DNA of 64,000 nt from Rhodonellum sp041748555 (lineage in GTDB: Bacteria > Bacteroidota > Bacteroidia > Cytophagales > Cyclobacteriaceae), in NCBI GenBank assembly GCA_041748555.1, contig JBGTDA010000230.1, forward strand, positions 13,853 through 77,852. Direction: 5' to 3'. Numbering within the stretch: position 1 is the first letter of the stretch; every line of letters begins with the position of its first letter. Below, one piece after another: positions 17,525 through 25,936 of the stretch. Both the position numbers and the translations under genes were made by a program. The notes beneath the pieces were generated by a model. The model saw nothing but the letters and a program-made list of their open reading frames with translations, did no database searches and was not told where the DNA came from.

Positions 17525-17652
17525 ATGACTATGTTTATTCACAATTCAGGTGAACCTTATGAACACATTTCCGAAAAAAAGACTCGGAATTTATTATTTA
17601 CAATCCAGAAATTTGGAACAAAATAGAAAGAACATACGATGAAAAACAATAA
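17525..17652 (+). pseudogene. Remnant of a small gene with a frameshift in an A-run
   Basis: From the ATG at 17525 the frame reads MTMFIHNSGEPYEHISEKK and then shifts. One more A in the A7 run (17574-17580) would continue it as DSEFIIYNPEIWNKIERTYDEKQ to the TAA at 17650-17652, giving a 42-residue product. The continuity of a natural-looking peptide across the shift supports one original gene. Its end overlaps the next small frame, an arrangement common in toxin-antitoxin pairs, but no family could be named. Confidence 0.4.
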
Positions 17653-17833
17653 ACAGAATTTGAGCGATAGAACTCAAAGAATCTTATAAGGTTTAGAACA
17701 ATCGTATCAAAAATTAGTGGAATCTAAACGATACAAAAAAAGCCCATCAATAGTAGCAAAAGATGGATTGATTGTAGAAATCGAACCAGAAAAAATTCAG
17801 CCCACCACCTTATATAAGCGAAATGCTGGCTAA
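17639..17833 (+). pseudogene. Small antitoxin-like gene interrupted by a stop codon
   Basis: A 65-codon frame from the ATG at 17639 to the TAA at 17831, broken once by a TAA at 17687-17689. The two halves read MKNNKQNLSDRTQRIL and GLEQSYQKLVESKRYKKSP, continuing as SIVAKDGLIVEIEPEK and ending IQPTTLYKRNAG. A single base change (TAA to AAA) would restore a Lys and a coherent small helical protein. The size, charge and overlap with the preceding frame resemble an antitoxin partner. That function is inference. Confidence 0.45.
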
Positions 17834-17957
17834 TCAAATAATATTAGTATTATGGCTGCTATTAAGGTTTGGTGCTTGCTGATAATGATTTTCTTAGAGT
17901 CCGAAAGCCATCGGGACTGCACTAAGCTTCGTTTATTTCCTTTTGTCAGAATCCACC

Positions 17958-19049
17958 ATGAATAAAATCAACTTTCTAATACTAATAATAGCAACTCTTG
18001 TGAACCATGCGTTAATTGCTCAGGAGAGATATTTGAAACTGGATTCACTTCTAACTACCCGATATCAAAATCAACAGTTTTCAGGTGTTGTCATAGTTGC
18101 TGAAGCAGAAGAAATTACTTACGCAAATGCATTTGGTTATGCAGATTACGAACAAAGAATTCCGTTGAACCTTACTACCCAATTTGAATTATCATCCGGA
18201 TCAAAACTATTTACGGCAGTCGCTATAGCTCAACTTGTTGAACAGCACAAGTTATCTTTTCAGACAAAAGTCAAAGAATATTTTTCCGAACTGACTTTTG
18301 CTGCTGATGTGGATGTACATCAATTAATGACTCATTCTTCCGGATTAGGAAACTTTCAAACACTAGAGGGCTTCAGCTATCAAAACGTCAACTCATGTAT
18401 TGACGTCCTGCCATTTATAAAAGACCAACCTCTAATTTATGAACCTGGGGATAGTGTCTTTTATGCCACTTCCAACCTGCTGGTTTTGGGGGCAATGGTT
18501 GAGAAAATTTCAGGACTTACATTTCCGGAATATGTCAAGGAGAACATCTTAGAAAAACTCAGCCTTAACCGTACGACCTTTGACACTTACTTTTATATTC
18601 AAGATTATGAAGGACGCGATGGGCGGTATGCGAGGGGATATATTAAAAATGAGGAGGGGCAAATAGTCCAAAAGAACAGGTACAAAGATGAAAGGGTTCA
18701 TGTGACTCTATCAGCCGGTGGAATGTGGGCCAGCGCAATAGATTTACTCAAGTTTGACAGAGCTGTTTTTTCAGGCAACTTATTTAACAAAGAACTTCTC
18801 AAACCGATGATTGCCCATCATGTTTTTACCGGATGGGAAGGCACATATTTCGGTTACGTTTTTAACATCATTAATGTGAGTACTCACAAAGAAGGTGCTG
18901 GCCATGCCGGAAATAGTTCGGGACACCACAGTTTTAACTTTCACTACGAAAACAGGGATACCACGGTCGTAATTTTGACCAACTATGGATTTATTGATAT
19001 TTTTGAATTAGCACATGGCCAGATCGAACCCATTCTATTTGACGAATAA
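17958..19049 (+). CDS. Secreted beta-lactamase-fold serine hydrolase
   Basis: A 363-residue exported protein of the class C beta-lactamase/esterase/DD-peptidase superfamily. The ATG at 17958 is chosen because it gives a clean signal peptide ending ALIAQ; the frame upstream offers only a TTG. The SxxK motif is in LSSGSKLFTAVA (about residue 65-76). The second motif reads YAT (in VFYATSNLLVLG), where YxN is usual, so Tyr is kept and Asn replaced. The third, HxG-type, motif is GHAGNSSG (about residue 318). The natural substrate is unknown; D-amino-acid peptides or esters are typical. It is flanked on both sides by decayed small genes. Confidence 0.82.
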   Translation: MNKINFLILIIATLVNHALIAQERYLKLDSLLTTRYQNQQFSGVVIVAEAEEITYANAFGYADYEQRIPLNLTTQFELSSGSKLFTAVAIAQLVEQHKLSFQTKVKEYFSELTFAADVDVHQLMTHSSGLGNFQTLEGFSYQNVNSCIDVLPFIKDQPLIYEPGDSVFYATSNLLVLGAMVEKISGLTFPEYVKENILEKLSLNRTTFDTYFYIQDYEGRDGRYARGYIKNEEGQIVQKNRYKDERVHVTLSAGGMWASAIDLLKFDRAVFSGNLFNKELLKPMIAHHVFTGWEGTYFGYVFNIINVSTHKEGAGHAGNSSGHHSFNFHYENRDTTVVILTNYGFIDIFELAHGQIEPILFDE

Positions 19050-19371
19050 CGCTGCCGACAAAATTTGAAAGAAAATATTTGTGAATCTTGAAACAACTGA
19101 AACGTTCAGAGAACATTACGCTGTGTATGCGGTTCTGAGAGTATTTACTTCAAAATTAATAATGACGTTGTTGAAATAATGACAATTGTGGGAAGACAAG
19201 ATTTGAAAAATATTTTTAATCTTCTTTGATAAAGAAATACTTAAAGTTGACCCGAAGAAACCGTTAGTCAGAAAAGGAAAACAATTGGTAAAATAAGTTA
19301 TAAAAACACCAATTTGGACTCCATCCTGCAAAAAATTTCACATTTTTACTTTTCATTTCTAATTTTCCACA
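19050..19371. other. 322-base gap containing a toxin gene remnant
   Basis: No intact gene between the serine hydrolase and prmC. Bases 19104-19229 encode a ParE/RelE-like C-terminal fragment, listed separately. The bases after it, about 19230-19296, read DKEILKVDPKKPLVRKGKQ and may be further coding debris. Confidence 0.55.
19104..19229 (+). pseudogene. C-terminal fragment of a ParE/RelE-family toxin
   Basis: A 41-codon frame without a start codon ends at a TGA at 19227-19229. It contains SIYFKINNDVVEIMTIVGRQDL, which follows the final strands of ParE/RelE toxins (Y-R-I-x-Y-x-I, then V-x-I-x-x-I-x-x-G-R-x-D-L). The N-terminal half and any antitoxin gene are missing. It is best read as the relic of a type II toxin-antitoxin module. 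Confidence 0.55.
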
Positions 19372-20214
19372 ATGACCCTCAGAGAACTCTTTGCCAACTA
19401 CCGAAATGGACTTCTTGATATTTATACTCAGCAGGAAGCTGAAAATCTGGTTTTTTGGCTATTTGAGGAATTTCTGAAGGTTAAAAGAAGTGATATTCTT
19501 AAAAATCAAAAGATGGAAAAGTTGCCTGAAGCTATGCAAGAGGCAATGGATAAATTAAAGACCGGCATTCCGATTCAGTATGTGCTTGGAAAAGCTCCGT
19601 TCTATGGCCGGGAATTCATGGTTTCTCCTGCTGTTTTGATTCCAAGAAATGTAACAGAAGAATTGGTTTATCTTATTATAAATGAAAACCCTGCTCCTGC
19701 TTTAAGAATTTTGGATATCGGGACTGGATCGGGATGTATTCCCATTACTTTGGCTTTGGAAATGCCTGTTACATCAGTTTATGGATGTGATATCAGCACG
19801 GCAGCATTAGTTATTGCAACAGAAAATGCCGATAAACTAGCTGCAAAAGTTGATTTTTTTTACCTGGATATTTTAGAAGAGGATATCCCGATTCGGGAGT
19901 TGGACATTATAGTAAGCAATCCTCCTTACATTAAATCATCCGAGAAAAAGCTGATGCATCAAAATGTTTTGGAAAACGAACCCCATCTGGCCCTTTTTGT
20001 TCCCGAGGACAATCCATTGGTCTTTTATAGAAAAATCGCATCCCAGGGGTTGAGGTCATTAAAAAAGGGCGGAAAAATCTATTTTGAAATCAACGAGGCT
20101 TTGGGAGAAGAGACGAAACTGTTGTTGGAAAACACCGGTTACAAAGAGATCCGCATTAGAAAAGACCTGAATGATAAGGATAGGATGATTTCAGCAATTT
20201 TTCCTTATTCCTGA
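19372..20214 (+). CDS. prmC: Release factor N5-glutamine methyltransferase PrmC
   Basis: A 280-residue SAM-dependent enzyme methylating the Gln of the GGQ motif in peptide chain release factors. SAM-binding LDIGTGSGCIPITLA (residues 114-128) and the substrate-binding NPPY motif (183-186, IVSNPPYIK) are clear. The N-terminal helical domain (1-80) is typical. The usual PRPETEELV motif reads PRNVTEELV. The 3' end overlaps the opposing thiamine-pyrophosphokinase-like gene by 10 bases. Confidence 0.93.
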   Translation: MTLRELFANYRNGLLDIYTQQEAENLVFWLFEEFLKVKRSDILKNQKMEKLPEAMQEAMDKLKTGIPIQYVLGKAPFYGREFMVSPAVLIPRNVTEELVYLIINENPAPALRILDIGTGSGCIPITLALEMPVTSVYGCDISTAALVIATENADKLAAKVDFFYLDILEEDIPIRELDIIVSNPPYIKSSEKKLMHQNVLENEPHLALFVPEDNPLVFYRKIASQGLRSLKKGGKIYFEINEALGEETKLLLENTGYKEIRIRKDLNDKDRMISAIFPYS

Positions 20215-20826
20215 TCCTGAGGTTGAGTGAATTCTCCGATCCAAAAAATTTCCGCGGCCTTAAAAGTGGTTTGACCTTCCTTCAGCTCAACAAAAGTGGC
20301 ATTTCTTATTTGTATCAAACTATTCCCGGATTTGTTGTGCATTTCAACAAACATATTTTCAGGGCCATGTAATTGGATGGAACATTCAGGATACCATTTT
20401 TTGAATTCTCCTTTTTCAACAGGAAAACACCTTAAAAAAGGACCATCCCATACCACTATATCAACATGATCCATTTTAGAATGGAGTCCAAACACCTTCT
20501 GCTTATCCATGCCCAATATGTTCACAGCAGCATGTTGGGTTTTTTGAAGAAACAAAAGCGCTTCATCCAAAGAATCCTTGATTTTAAAAACCTGACAGGA
20601 TATTGTTCCTGAAGAAGGTTTTGATTTGCGACAAAAAAGATTCCGATGATAAAATCACATCAACTTTGACGCCCCAGGAAATGACTGTTTCCACTACATT
20701 TTGGCTAACCAGAACTGTAGGAACCCACTCCAGCAGCGGTGAAATCCTGTCGACGTCAAAACCCTCTGTCTCAAGAATCAATAGCGCCGGTTCTTGCTGT
20801 TCTTTTACAAAATGATGGGAAGACAT
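20205..20826 (-). pseudogene. Thiamine pyrophosphokinase-like gene broken by two frameshifts
   Basis: The minus strand from the ATG at 20826 encodes MSSHHFVKEQQEPALLILE and onward, then loses frame twice before the stop at 20205. The first shift is at a six-T run (minus strand, near 20632-20637) and the second at a five-T run near 20587-20591. Adding one T to each run restores one continuous protein of about 207 residues. The middle piece then reads NLLQEQYPVRF and joins FKIKDSLDEALLFLQ and HAAVNILGM. The N-terminus and length fit thiamine pyrophosphokinase-like proteins of Cytophagales (recalled, not searched). Both breaks being T-run shortenings leaves sequencing error or real decay open. 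The gene is convergent with prmC, overlapping by 10 bases. Confidence 0.6.
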
Positions 20827-20853
20827 GTGGGATGAATTATTATGTATATAAGG

Positions 20854-21843
20854 TCAACTCCAAAGTTTGGTGAAAAACCTCTGCGCATTTTTATAGGCTA
20901 AATTTTCCAGCTGTGAGATAGAGACCGTTTCGGAAAGTTTATCAAGGACGGATGGATATTTTCCTGCGTTTTCAACCAAGGGAAAGTAAAAAGGAACCCG
21001 GGACTTATCGGGAAAATTATGGGTATAAAAGAAGTCGGCACCGAAACAGATTTGATTTGCTGCTCCCGATTCCAAACCATAAAGAATATGTTCGAAGATT
21101 CTTTCCGGATGATCATTATCAAGGAAAGCCCTGAGAAAATTGATCCCGATAATCCCCTCTCTACGGACAATTTCCTGGACAAATTCATCGGTAATGTTGC
21201 GTTTATGGTCCCAAACACTTCTGAAATTAGAATGGCTGGCCATTACGGGTATTTCCAAATTTGTCATATCAATATGGTCAAGAATGCCTTTGGCCAATAG
21301 ATCGGAAGTATGGGAAAGATCAATCGGTATTTTTCTGCCTGAAATGTAATCCAAAAGCCTTTTCCCATCATCTTTCAAACCGACTCCCTCTATATAATTG
21401 CCTCCACCAAATCGGTTTTCCGTATGATGGGTCAAACTGATGTAAGCCATTCTTCCTGTCAAGGAAATCAGCCGCTCAAGTTGATCAAAGGCTTTTTCAA
21501 TGGGTATGGTTTCATTGGCAATTCCTGCGGCATTTTCGATTGCCGTGACCAAAGCAATTTTGTTTTGGTTTTCCAATGTAGAAATATGGTGACCATCCGG
21601 AGCATATAATTCTTCAGAAAAATCCCGGAGCAATTCCCCATATTTTCTTGCCTGAATTTCAGCAAACTCCATACTGTCCGGAACCACATTGGTATAAATT
21701 GCCAAAATCTGCAATTTGACATTTCCTTGTTTTAGATAAGGAACCGCACAGGCAATGTCCTCAGTTTTATCAGCTTTGGCTCCGGGAATGGCCGTCAGAT
21801 AAGACAACAGATCACAATGGGTATCGATTATAGGGAGTTTCAT
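20854..21843 (-). CDS. Membrane dipeptidase (peptidase family M19, renal dipeptidase type)
   Basis: A 329-residue amidohydrolase-fold metallo-dipeptidase. The ATG at 21843 gives the family N-terminus MKLPIIDTHCDLL with the metal-binding DTHCD. Further metal and substrate residues are in YISLTHH (about 133), IDLSHTS (about 177) and MASHSNFR (about 200), and GADFFYTHNF is near the end. No signal peptide is seen with this start, so it is probably cytoplasmic. M19 enzymes cut dipeptides, often with a D-residue. It lies between the broken thiamine-pyrophosphokinase-like gene and the divergent kynurenine operon. Confidence 0.88.
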   Translation of the reverse strand: MKLPIIDTHCDLLSYLTAIPGAKADKTEDIACAVPYLKQGNVKLQILAIYTNVVPDSMEFAEIQARKYGELLRDFSEELYAPDGHHISTLENQNKIALVTAIENAAGIANETIPIEKAFDQLERLISLTGRMAYISLTHHTENRFGGGNYIEGVGLKDDGKRLLDYISGRKIPIDLSHTSDLLAKGILDHIDMTNLEIPVMASHSNFRSVWDHKRNITDEFVQEIVRREGIIGINFLRAFLDNDHPERIFEHILYGLESGAANQICFGADFFYTHNFPDKSRVPFYFPLVENAGKYPSVLDKLSETVSISQLENLAYKNAQRFFTKLWS

Positions 21844-21967
21844 TCGTACATTTTTGATCAAGAAAACAAAGAAACTCAAAAAATCACTGTTTTTTTATAC
21901 TTTTAGCCTTAGAAATTGTTATCATGAATTATGATGTATAACTCCCTTTCTCATAAACCTATTGAAT

Positions 21968-22480
21968 ATGCCAATCTCAAAACCTATTAATTTTACAAAT
22001 TGGATTGAAGAAAACCGCCACCTGTTAAAACCACCCATCGGAAATCAACAGATTTACAAAGACAACGAAGATTTTATTGTCATGGTGGTGGGAGGACCAA
22101 ATTCCAGAAAAGATTTTCATTATAATGAAGGAGAAGAATTCTTTTTTCAAATAGAAGGTGATATTACCTTAAAAGTGGTTGAGGAAGACCTTCCAAAAGA
22201 TATTGTCATTAAAGTAGGGGAACTATTTTTACTTCCTGCCAGAACCCCGCACAGTCCACGAAGGCCTGCCAATACAATCGGACTGGTATTTGAGCGATAT
22301 CGTATGTCCGGTGAAAAAGACGGGTTTATCTGGCATTGTGAAAACTGCGGAAATAAACTTTACGAAGAATATCACGAAATTACAGATATTGTCAATCAGC
22401 TTCCTCCCATCATGGAGAATTTTTGGGGGAACCCCGATCATACAAAATGCAAAAAATGCGGAACCGTCATGACCAAATAA
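21968..22480 (+). CDS. nbaC: 3-Hydroxyanthranilate 3,4-dioxygenase
   Basis: A 170-residue cupin opening the ring of 3-hydroxyanthranilate to give the precursor of quinolinate. The iron ligands His51, Glu57 (in HYNEGEEFFFQ) and His95 (in RTPHSPRRP) are present. The C-terminal rubredoxin-like metal site is complete: Cys124, Cys127, Cys161 and Cys164. The ATG at 21968 is used; the TTG two codons earlier is not needed. It is the first gene of a three-gene kynurenine operon, 80 bases before kynU. Confidence 0.95.
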   Translation: MPISKPINFTNWIEENRHLLKPPIGNQQIYKDNEDFIVMVVGGPNSRKDFHYNEGEEFFFQIEGDITLKVVEEDLPKDIVIKVGELFLLPARTPHSPRRPANTIGLVFERYRMSGEKDGFIWHCENCGNKLYEEYHEITDIVNQLPPIMENFWGNPDHTKCKKCGTVMTK

Positions 22481-22560
22481 TTCAGGTAAGAAAATAACTC
22501 TTCTTTCACCAACAAATAATCCTACAATCCTGACGGCCTATCCTTGCTCAACAATATATT

Positions 22561-23862
22561 ATGCAGCCAATCAATTATAAATATTCGGAAAGCTTCGCAA
22601 AGGAAATGGATGAAAAAGATCCATTGAAAATGTTTCGGGAGGAATTTTATTTTCCGAAAGTTGACGGAAATGCTTCAATTTATTTTTGTGGCAATTCATT
22701 GGGTCTTCAGCCAAAATCCACTAAGGAATATTTACTGAAAGAACTGGATAATTGGGCTAATATGGCTGTTGACGGTCATTTTCATGGAGAAGATGCCTGG
22801 TACCACATCCGCAAAAAGTCCAAGCCTGCATTGGCAGAAATTTTGGGAGCCCACGAGCATGAGGTGGTGGCTATGAACAACCTCAGCTCCAATCTTCATT
22901 TTCTGATGGTTTCTTTTTATCAGCCAAACAAAAAAAGATTTAAGATTATTACTGAAGAGGGAGCTTTCCCATCCGATATGTACATCCTGGAATCGCAAGT
23001 GAAATTTCATGGATTTGATCCCAAAGAAGCAATAGTTGAGCTTAAGCCAAAGCTAGGTGAATATACGCTTCGGACCGAAGATATTGTACAGGCTATTCAT
23101 GAACATGGCGATGATTTGGCCTTGGTCATGATGGCAGGATTACAATATTATACAGGTCAGCTTTTTGACATGAAGACCATTTCAAAAGCTGCAAGAGATG
23201 TTGAGGCTAGAGTTGGTTTCGATTTGGCGCATGCAGTGGGAAATGTGGTTTTACAACTTCATGAATGGGATGTGGATTTCGCAACCTGGTGTACCTATAA
23301 ATATCTGAATTCAGGACCCGGAAATATTTCGGGAATATTCGTGCACGAACGGCATTCCGAGAATGCCGGACTACCCAGATTTGCCGGTTGGTGGGGTCAT
23401 GATGAAGCCGAGCGGTTTAAAATGGAAAAGGGCTTCAAACCCATGTACGGCGCTGACGGCTGGCAATTAGCAAATTCCAACGTATTGGCTTTAGCAGCCC
23501 ATCAGGCTTCTTTGGATATATTTCGAAAAGCGGGTATGTCCAACTTAAGATCCAAAAGTGAACTATTAACAGGGTATTTGGAGTTCTTGATCGGAGAAAT
23601 AAATAAGGATGGCGGAGTGGAAATAATTACACCTTCCAACCCAAACGAAAGGGGCAGTCAGTTATCTTTACTGATTCATAAAGGAGGTAAATCCATGTTT
23701 GATGCTTTATATGAAAACGCAATAGTTGGAGATTGGCGGCATCCAAACGTCATTAGAATAGCCCCAACTCCCTTGTACAACAGTTTCATGGACGTGTTGA
23801 GATTTGCCGGAGTGCTGGAAAAGGCACTTCATGATTTCGCCTCAAAAAGTAAGAAGCTTTAA
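22561..23862 (+). CDS. kynU: Kynureninase
   Basis: A 433-residue PLP-dependent enzyme cleaving (3-hydroxy)kynurenine to (3-hydroxy)anthranilate and alanine. The PLP Lys247 is in CTYKYLNSGPG. The PLP-phosphate and ring contacts FDLAHAVGN and the N-terminal YFCGNSLGLQPK are typical of kynureninase. Full family length. The stop is 7 bases before the ATG of kmo, consistent with one transcript. Together with its neighbours it carries the pathway from kynurenine to the quinolinate precursor. Confidence 0.96.
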   Translation: MQPINYKYSESFAKEMDEKDPLKMFREEFYFPKVDGNASIYFCGNSLGLQPKSTKEYLLKELDNWANMAVDGHFHGEDAWYHIRKKSKPALAEILGAHEHEVVAMNNLSSNLHFLMVSFYQPNKKRFKIITEEGAFPSDMYILESQVKFHGFDPKEAIVELKPKLGEYTLRTEDIVQAIHEHGDDLALVMMAGLQYYTGQLFDMKTISKAARDVEARVGFDLAHAVGNVVLQLHEWDVDFATWCTYKYLNSGPGNISGIFVHERHSENAGLPRFAGWWGHDEAERFKMEKGFKPMYGADGWQLANSNVLALAAHQASLDIFRKAGMSNLRSKSELLTGYLEFLIGEINKDGGVEIITPSNPNERGSQLSLLIHKGGKSMFDALYENAIVGDWRHPNVIRIAPTPLYNSFMDVLRFAGVLEKALHDFASKSKKL

Positions 23863-23869
23863 AATCAAA

Positions 23870-25219
23870 ATGAAAAAAAACGAAATCAGTATTTTAGGGG
23901 CAGGATTAATCGGGTCACTATTAAGTATATATTTAAGAAAAAAAGGATTGGATGTAACAGTTTATGAAAAAAGAGCTGATTACCGAAAATCCGGATATAA
24001 AGAAGAAGGCAGGTCAATAAACATGGCCCTAAGCGACAGAGGCTGGAAGGCTTTGGAGAAAATAGGCCTGAAAGACAAGGTTCTGCCACTTGCAATACCC
24101 ATGTATGGAAGAAAAATCCACGATGAACATGGTAAGACTTCTTTTATTCCTTATGGCAGGGAGGACCAAGCAATTTATTCTATCTCAAGAGGCAGATTCA
24201 ATCAACTTTTATTGAATCATGCAGAAAAAGAAGGTGTAAAAGTAAATTTTGAACATTATTGTGAAAATGTTGATCTATCAACTAATGAGCTTCATTTTAG
24301 TTTTCCGGAGGATATAAAGGTCAATTCTAAAGTGATTATAGGGGCAGATGGGGCGTTTTCTGTAATCAGATCAGCAATGCAAAAGCAGATACGATTTGAT
24401 TATCGCCAAGAATATATTTCTCATGGATATAAGGAATTGACTATCCCAGCAACAACATCTGGAGAATTTGCCATGGATCCAAATGCGCTGCATATCTGGC
24501 CCAGAGGAAAGTTTATGTTGATTGCATTGCCAAACCCTGACAAATCCTTCACTTGTACCCTATTTCTTCCATTTAAAAGTTCCAAAGTTTGTTTTGACAA
24601 AATCAATGATGGGAAAGATCTTGAAGGAATCTTTAAAACTTATTTTGACGATGCTTATCAGGTGATGCCGGATTTGGCACAAGAGTTTTTCACCAATCCA
24701 ACATCGGCATTGATCAACATAGAATGTTTTCCATGGGTACAAAAACAGACGCTAATAATCGGAGATGCTTCACATGCCATGGTTCCGTTCTACGGTCAGG
24801 GAATGAACTGCGGTTTTGAAGATTGTTTTATCTTGGACGGTTTGATTGATAAATTCGGAACAAATGCCTGGGAGCTTGTATTTGCCAAATTTCAAAAAGT
24901 AAGAAAACCGGATACCGATGCAATAAGTCAGCTCGCATTGGAAAATTTTGTGGAAATGAGGGACAGTGTTGCCGATCCCAGATTCTTGCTTCGTAAAAAA
25001 ATTGAAGCCAGACTACATGCCTTATATCCAAAAGACTGGATCCCTTTATATACGATGGTCACTTTCTCCGACATCCCTTATTCTGAAGCATATGCGCAGG
25101 GACAATTGCAGGATGTAATCATGAAACGAGTGATGACAGATCCCTTGATCACCCAAAACTGGGATAAACTTGATTATGAGGACATTATAAATCAAATGGA
25201 TGCTGCAAAAGCTGTGTAA
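23870..25219 (+). CDS. kmo: Kynurenine 3-monooxygenase
   Basis: A 449-residue FAD-dependent hydroxylase turning kynurenine into 3-hydroxykynurenine with NADPH and oxygen. The ATG at 23870 gives MKKNEISILGAGLIGSLLS with the FAD GxGxxG fold. The KMO features EGRSINMALSDRGW (about 47-60) and IIGDASHAMVPFYGQGMNCGFED (about 297-319) are present. The longer upstream frame overlaps kynU and lacks family residues. Last gene of the operon, followed by a terminator. Confidence 0.95.
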   Translation: MKKNEISILGAGLIGSLLSIYLRKKGLDVTVYEKRADYRKSGYKEEGRSINMALSDRGWKALEKIGLKDKVLPLAIPMYGRKIHDEHGKTSFIPYGREDQAIYSISRGRFNQLLLNHAEKEGVKVNFEHYCENVDLSTNELHFSFPEDIKVNSKVIIGADGAFSVIRSAMQKQIRFDYRQEYISHGYKELTIPATTSGEFAMDPNALHIWPRGKFMLIALPNPDKSFTCTLFLPFKSSKVCFDKINDGKDLEGIFKTYFDDAYQVMPDLAQEFFTNPTSALINIECFPWVQKQTLIIGDASHAMVPFYGQGMNCGFEDCFILDGLIDKFGTNAWELVFAKFQKVRKPDTDAISQLALENFVEMRDSVADPRFLLRKKIEARLHALYPKDWIPLYTMVTFSDIPYSEAYAQGQLQDVIMKRVMTDPLITQNWDKLDYEDIINQMDAAKAV

Positions 25220-25246
25220 ATTTCCGAAATAAAATGTTTAAGATTT

Positions 25247-25297
25247 AAAATCCTGAAGCTGAGATAGGAGTATATCCCGGTTTCAGGATTTTTTTTT
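25247..25297 (+). terminator. Intrinsic terminator after the kynurenine operon
   Basis: AAAATCCTGAA (25247-25257) pairs perfectly with TTCAGGATTTT (25282-25292) around a 24-base loop. T residues run on to 25297. Confidence 0.75.
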
Positions 25298-25439
25298 GTT
25301 GAGATACTTTTAACCAGAATTTATTCCCCGCCCCTAAAAACGGGACCTTGTTTTTAGTTCTTCCATATTTCATGTTTTTCATATGAATGTGAATGTCAGG
25401 GGTAAGAAACAATATTTAAAACCGTATCTTCATCCTAAA

Positions 25440-25936
25440 GTATGACACATCACAAATTATTTTATATACAGTTATTTGACGTATATGTGAGGTATATATA
25501 TAATATTACTAAAATAAATTGAATTATTTTAATAAAAAAATAGATATTACGATTTGCATTTATGCGCTTTCGTTCATTTGGAGATCCAACTAAAATTGTC
25601 AGCAAACCAAATTCAAAATTTTCTTTTATTTAGAATTATTTTTTTAATGAATTTCAGGTAAAATAAACTGATAAATCAAATCAAACCGGATAGTAAAATC
25701 CTATAAATTTGAATCCTAAATAGGATATTAAAAAGCAAGGATTATTTATCCACATTTGATGAAAGTTATCCACACCACTTTATTAGAAATTATTATTATG
25801 CTGATTTACAGCAAGTTACAGTCATTATGATTTACCGATTTTTGTGGATAATCCGCTGTGAATGAGATTATTAAAATCATATTTTACAAAGGTTCGGTGG
25901 ATAAATTCAAGAACAGAATATTATTTTTTCTTCGGC
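25440..25936. other. Candidate chromosomal replication origin (oriC) with DnaA-box cluster
   Basis: The 717-base gap 25220-25936 lies between genes whose 3' ends converge, yet it is long and has no gene. Perfect DnaA boxes TTATCCACA occur at 25746-25754 and 25766-25774 on the plus strand. A perfect reverse copy is at 25843-25851, and an 8-of-9 reverse copy at 25896-25904. To the left lies a strongly AT-rich stretch (about 25493-25548, TATATA-type and A/T runs) suited to be an unwinding element. A 14-bp palindrome, ATCCTA-AA-TAGGAT, is at 25713-25726. Nothing else in 25298-25439 is recognised. The origin call is inference from this arrangement; dnaA itself is not in the window. Confidence 0.6.

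Larger units (their letters stand above)
17401..17957. other. 557-base gap with only decayed coding traces
   Basis: No intact gene is visible between the small membrane protein and the serine hydrolase. The region holds two overlapping broken small reading frames (17525-17652 and 17639-17833), listed separately. Bases 17401-17524 and 17834-17957 show nothing recognisable. Confidence 0.6.
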
